A DNA stretch of 37,691 nucleotides, from the NCBI GenBank assembly GCA_018716485.1, contig DVJY01000006.1:1-37691 (forward strand), read 5' to 3'. This document shows, piece by piece, positions 35,090 through 37,691 of the stretch (position 1 is its first letter; every line of letters begins with the position of its first letter). The DNA is from Candidatus Scybalocola faecipullorum. GTDB taxonomy: Bacteria > Bacillota > Clostridia > Lachnospirales > Lachnospiraceae. The translations under genes were made by a program, and so were the position numbers. The notes below the pieces were generated by a model. It worked only from the letters and a program-made list of their open reading frames with translations, had not been told where the DNA came from and ran no database searches.

Positions 35090-35137
35090 GCTGTAAAAAA
35101 GCTGCCGCAAAATGAATATTTTCATTTTACAGCAGCT
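35090..35137 (-). terminator. Intrinsic terminator or attenuator between khpA and rimM
   Basis: GCTGC...GCAGC arms enclose AAAATGAA/TTCATTTT, together a long stem, followed on the minus strand by six Ts. The same 5' arm contains GCTGTAAAA, which is perfectly complementary to TTTTACAGC formed by the T run and the next bases (35090-35098 with 35125-35133). The two folds exclude each other. Confidence 0.75.
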
Positions 35138-35162
35138 GTGATCCGGGCAATGCCCAAATAAT

Positions 35163-35393
35163 TTACTGCATAATATCAACAACAACCTTTTTCTCGTCTT
35201 TGGAAGCTGCTGATTTGACAACAGTACGGATTGCCTTGGCAATTCGTCCCTGTTTGCCGATCACCTTGCCCATATCATCCTGAGCGACCTGAAGATTAAG
35301 AACAATCGTGTGCTCGTCTTCAGTCTCTGTCACAACAACTTCTTCAGGGTGATCCACAAGTGCTTTTGCAATAACTTCTACCAATTCTTTCAT
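35163..35393 (-). CDS. khpA: KH-domain RNA-binding protein KhpA
   Basis: 76-residue single KH domain. The GxxG loop appears in DDMGKVIGKQGRIAKAIRTVVK. In Firmicutes and streptococci KhpA pairs with KhpB to bind RNA and affect cell elongation. It lies 12 bases after rpsP, the usual place. It was formerly called YlqC. Confidence 0.94.
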   Translation of the reverse strand: MKELVEVIAKALVDHPEEVVVTETEDEHTIVLNLQVAQDDMGKVIGKQGRIAKAIRTVVKSAASKDEKKVVVDIMQ

Positions 35394-35405
35394 CTTATCA
35401 CCTGA

Positions 35406-35651
35406 TTACTTTGAAACACCTGCAGCTTTGAACAATTTAGCAACTGTTTCTGTCGGCTGTGCACCGTTAGCAAGCCACTTTTTAGCCAATTCTTCATCAA
35501 CCTTTACTGTGCTTGGTTCTGTAGAAGGATCGTAAGTACCGATTTCCTCGATGAATCTGCCGTCTCTTGGAGATCTTGAATCTGCTACAATAATTCTATA
35601 GAAAGGAGCTTTTTTCTTTCCTAATCTTTTTAATCTGATTTTTACTGCCAT
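35406..35651 (-). CDS. rpsP: 30S ribosomal protein S16
   Basis: Early-assembly 30S protein. 81 residues, with [42 protein letters not shown] at the start; only the family match is needed here. AGGAGGTG precedes ATG. It is 77 bases after ffh, with no clear terminator or promoter seen between. Confidence 0.98.
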   Translation of the reverse strand: MAVKIRLKRLGKKKAPFYRIIVADSRSPRDGRFIEEIGTYDPSTEPSTVKVDEELAKKWLANGAQPTETVAKLFKAAGVSK

Positions 35652-35728
35652 CGTATTTCACCTCCTGAAATGATTTAATCTATAGTCAAGACGGATATGC
35701 CGCCCTGCCTTCTTAATATTTGTACCGG

Positions 35729-37078
35729 TCAAAACGGAAGTTTAAATCTGCCCCGCTTTGCACCTTTTCCGGTCAGCTGCCCTGAAAACTGTTTCATCAT
35801 CTTACGCATCTGTTCGAATTGTTTGACAAGCTTATTTACTTCGGAAACATCTACACCGGCGCCTCTGGCAATCCTGTTTTTGCGGGATGGATTCATCAGA
35901 TCCGGATTGGCACGTTCCTGAGGCGTCATTGAAAGAATAATGGCCTCAACCCGCTTTGTCTGGCTGTCATCAATATCCACATTCTTTAATGCTTTAGAAT
36001 TCATGCCCGGAATCATGTTTAATATGTCTGTCAGATTGCCCATTTTTTTAATCTGGCCCATAGATTTAAGAAAATCGTCATAGCCAAATTCAGCTTTTTT
36101 AAGTTTCCGGCCCAAATCTCTGGCTTCGTCTTTATCAATGCTGGCCTCAGCTTTTTCAATCAGCGAGAGCACATCGCCCATGCCGAGTATGCGTGACGCC
36201 ATACGATCCGGATAAAACTGCTCCAGATCCGAAAGTTTTTCGCCCATGCCGACATATAAAATCGGTTTGCCTGTTACAGCCCTGATTGACAGCGCAGCGC
36301 CGCCTCTCGTATCGCCGTCCAGCTTTGTTAAAATAACGCCGTCGACACCGACTGTTTCGTTAAATGTCTTTGCAACATTGACAGCATCCTGTCCGGTCAT
36401 TGCATCGACAACGAGGATCGTCTGTGTAACATCAACATTGGCCTTAATATTTTTTAATTCCTGCATCATCGTCTCGTCGATATGCAGACGTCCGGCCGTA
36501 TCCAGAATAACGACGTTAAAATCATGGGTTCTGGCATGTTCCACAGCTGCCTTTGCAATATCCACAGGATCATTCTTATCACCCATGGAAAAAACTGGAA
36601 TACCCTGCTTTTCGCCGTTGACCTGAAGCTGTTTAATAGCTGCCGGACGATAAACGTCACATGCCGCCAGCAAAGGTTTTCTGCCTTTTTGCTTCAGCTT
36701 CCCGGCAATTTTTGCTGTCGTTGTCGTCTTACCTGCACCCTGAAGTCCTGCCATAAGAATTACGGTCACTTCATTGGCTGGCTTTAACGAAATTTCCTTC
36801 GTCTCGCTGCCCATCAAAGAAACCATCTCTTCATTGACAATTTTAATGACCATCTGTCCCGGCGTCAGGCTTGTCATGACATCCTGTCCGACGGCACGTT
36901 CCTGAACAGTACTGATAAACTGCTTGACAACTTTAAAATTAACATCGGCTTCCAGAAGCGCCATCTTTACTTCTTTCAGTGCAGCTTTGACGTCAGCTTC
37001 TGTCAGTCGTCCCTTGCTTCTTAAATTTTTAAAAACATTCTGCAGCTTTTCCGATAAACTTTCAAATGCCAACTTCAA
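35729..37078 (-). CDS. ffh: Signal recognition particle protein Ffh
   Basis: GTPase subunit of SRP, delivering nascent membrane proteins to the translocon with FtsY. 449 residues: N domain ~1-90, G domain with GLQGAGKT at 111-118, DTAGR and TKLDGDTRGG, and a Met-rich M domain ~300-430 ending MRKMMKQFSG. It begins 14 bases after ylxM, the conserved Firmicutes pair. Confidence 0.98.
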   Translation of the reverse strand: MKLAFESLSEKLQNVFKNLRSKGRLTEADVKAALKEVKMALLEADVNFKVVKQFISTVQERAVGQDVMTSLTPGQMVIKIVNEEMVSLMGSETKEISLKPANEVTVILMAGLQGAGKTTTTAKIAGKLKQKGRKPLLAACDVYRPAAIKQLQVNGEKQGIPVFSMGDKNDPVDIAKAAVEHARTHDFNVVILDTAGRLHIDETMMQELKNIKANVDVTQTILVVDAMTGQDAVNVAKTFNETVGVDGVILTKLDGDTRGGAALSIRAVTGKPILYVGMGEKLSDLEQFYPDRMASRILGMGDVLSLIEKAEASIDKDEARDLGRKLKKAEFGYDDFLKSMGQIKKMGNLTDILNMIPGMNSKALKNVDIDDSQTKRVEAIILSMTPQERANPDLMNPSRKNRIARGAGVDVSEVNKLVKQFEQMRKMMKQFSGQLTGKGAKRGRFKLPF

Positions 37079-37092
37079 CTGCCTCCTTTACA

Positions 37093-37455
37093 CTAAAGCT
37101 CCTCGATGAGTTCGTCACAAAGCGCTTCAATCCGCAAAATACCCTCCCGGCAGCCGCGAAGATCACCTTCCGGTGTCTCAAGCAGCTGACCTGCCATGCT
37201 GTGAATCTTTTCGATCTTTGATTTTGCTTTCATAAATCTGTCTACCAGATGCAGCTTTTGCTCGTAGCCTTCCAACTGCCGGTTGCATCGGCGGACGATA
37301 TCATAAACACCCTGACGGCTGATACCTCGCTCACCGGCAATCTCTCCCAGAGTCAGATCGTTCTGGACAAAATCTTCATAAATGGATTTCTGATGCGGCG
37401 TTAAAAGTTCGCCGTAAAAATCAAAGAGCAGCGACTGCTCTAAAATCTTTTCCAA
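37093..37455 (-). CDS. ylxM: SRP-associated helix-turn-helix protein YlxM
   Basis: 120-residue sigma-70 region 4-like protein, usually encoded before ffh and thought to aid SRP. The core is LLFDFYGELLTPHQKSIYEDFVQNDLTLGEIAGERGISRQGVYDIVRRC. I choose TTG at 37455: MEKILEQSLLFDF fits the family start, and AGGTGG is eight bases upstream. A GTG 12 bases earlier would place the start on the ribosome binding site. A perfect inverted repeat covers the site (37463-37496). Confidence 0.88.
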   Translation of the reverse strand: MEKILEQSLLFDFYGELLTPHQKSIYEDFVQNDLTLGEIAGERGISRQGVYDIVRRCNRQLEGYEQKLHLVDRFMKAKSKIEKIHSMAGQLLETPEGDLRGCREGILRIEALCDELIEEL

Positions 37456-37462
37456 AAGAAGC

Positions 37463-37496
37463 ACCACCTGTCAAGTACTTTTGCTTTACAGGTGGT
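37463..37496. promoter_or_regulatory. Perfect inverted repeat at the ylxM transcription/translation start
   Basis: ACCACCTGT and ACAGGTGGT are perfect 9-base arms, 16 bases apart. On the minus strand the downstream arm holds the AGGTGG ribosome binding site of ylxM, and the upstream arm begins next to the -10 box. It could be a DNA operator over the start point, or, if the transcript starts far enough upstream, a stem that hides the ribosome binding site. Confidence 0.6.
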
Positions 37497-37526
37497 AGTA
37501 TATATCATTCCCTCAGGAGTTGTCAA
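37497..37526 (-). promoter_or_regulatory. Sigma-A promoter of ylxM-ffh
   Basis: Minus strand TTGACA, 18 bases, TATACT (or 16 bases to TATATA). The -35 is within the palindrome GAGTTGACAACTC (37517-37529). This is the likely start of the ylxM-ffh-rpsP-khpA transcript. Confidence 0.7.
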
Positions 37527-37553
37527 CTCTTTTTTCAGGAAAATATTTGTTTT

Positions 37554-37691
37554 TTAATAAATAGCTTTCGGAACTTTTAAAATCGGACGGTATCCTTTAT
37601 CTTTGAGAGCCTTCATAATCTTATCTTTGTGCTCATGTCCGAAGGCTTCCATGGTGATCACGAGTTCCACAGCCGCATTTCGGTTGACTGT
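37554..37691 (-). CDS. 3' end of a gene, probable threonine ammonia-lyase C-terminus (partial)
   Basis: Forty-five codons plus TAA are present; the start is beyond the window edge. The translation reads TVNRNAAVELVITMEAFGHE then HKDKIMKALKDKGYRPILK and ends VPKAIY. The pattern AxVELVITxExxGxEHxxxIxxALxxxGY resembles the C-terminal ACT-like domain of clostridial threonine ammonia-lyases (IlvA), in keeping with the branched-chain genes elsewhere in the window. It could instead be another ACT-domain protein. It lies directly upstream of the ylxM promoter. Confidence 0.5.
   Translation of the reverse strand, partial: TVNRNAAVELVITMEAFGHEHKDKIMKALKDKGYRPILKVPKAIY

Noticed and set aside
1-37691. 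CRISPR arrays, tRNA/rRNA genes, prophage or transposase genes
   Set aside because: I found no regularly spaced repeats, no tRNA-like cloverleaf in the gaps, and every large ORF belongs to a housekeeping or metabolic family.

Overview
The window reads as a chromosomal segment of a spore-forming, moderately AT-rich Gram-positive bacterium of the class Clostridia, most like family Lachnospiraceae. The evidence is a spoIVA sporulation gene, the firmicute gene order ylxM-ffh-rpsP-khpA-rimM-trmD-rplS-rbgA-lepB-rnhB-yraN, strong AGGAGG ribosome binding sites, and clostridial protein types such as DUF512 and DUF1015. Gene density is high. All genes except argH and one LysR regulator are on the minus strand. 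I see no rRNA, tRNA, CRISPR array, prophage or insertion sequence.

Layout, left to right. 1-2570: a Na/Pi cotransporter with a PhoU-like tail, preceded by a striking array of 11-bp-spaced TTWACA repeats that looks like a PhoP box, and a HAD hydrolase. 2590-5371: rpsO and pnp with a long structured intergenic leader. 5451-6880: argH with its own terminator. 6945-11065: a small XRE regulator, then glgB (with an odd lysine-rich tail) and an MscS channel as a probable two-gene unit. 11058-21177: DUF1015, serA, serC, ilvB, ilvD, leuB, leuD and leuC, a run of serine and branched-chain amino acid genes (transcribed leuC towards DUF1015) with a terminator and new promoter between leuD and leuB and a terminator after serA. 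21312-22220: a LysR regulator divergent from leuC. 22186-23547: a GH1 beta-glucosidase that overlaps the LysR gene tail to tail. 23617-32969: a long run of closely packed genes, rbgA-lepB-rnhB-yraN-pgeF-DUF512-der-plsY-gpsA, ending at spoIVA, which has its own sigma-E-like promoter. 32970-33306: a GC-rich intergenic region full of palindromes, sharing a sequence with the serA terminator region. 33307-37455: rplS, trmD, rimM, khpA, rpsP, ffh and ylxM, the translation and protein-export cluster. 37554-37691: the 3' end of a gene that is probably threonine ammonia-lyase.

The genes are mostly housekeeping: RNA decay and ribosome assembly, signal recognition, phospholipid precursor synthesis (gpsA, plsY), and Leu/Val/Ile/Ser/Arg synthesis. 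The points that most deserve a second look are regulatory or concern unusual fusions and neighbourhoods. They are the Pho-box array before the phosphate transporter; an identical-position start-of-transcript motif (AGGYATGAGTAAAYA) shared by the rpsO and rplS promoters; a terminator with a competing stem between khpA and rimM; the DUF1015 gene with its ParB/serine-kinase-like ADGHHR motif beside serCA; the histone-like tail on GlgB; and the two-copy palindromic intergenic repeat. I found no clear candidate for an entirely new multi-gene system.
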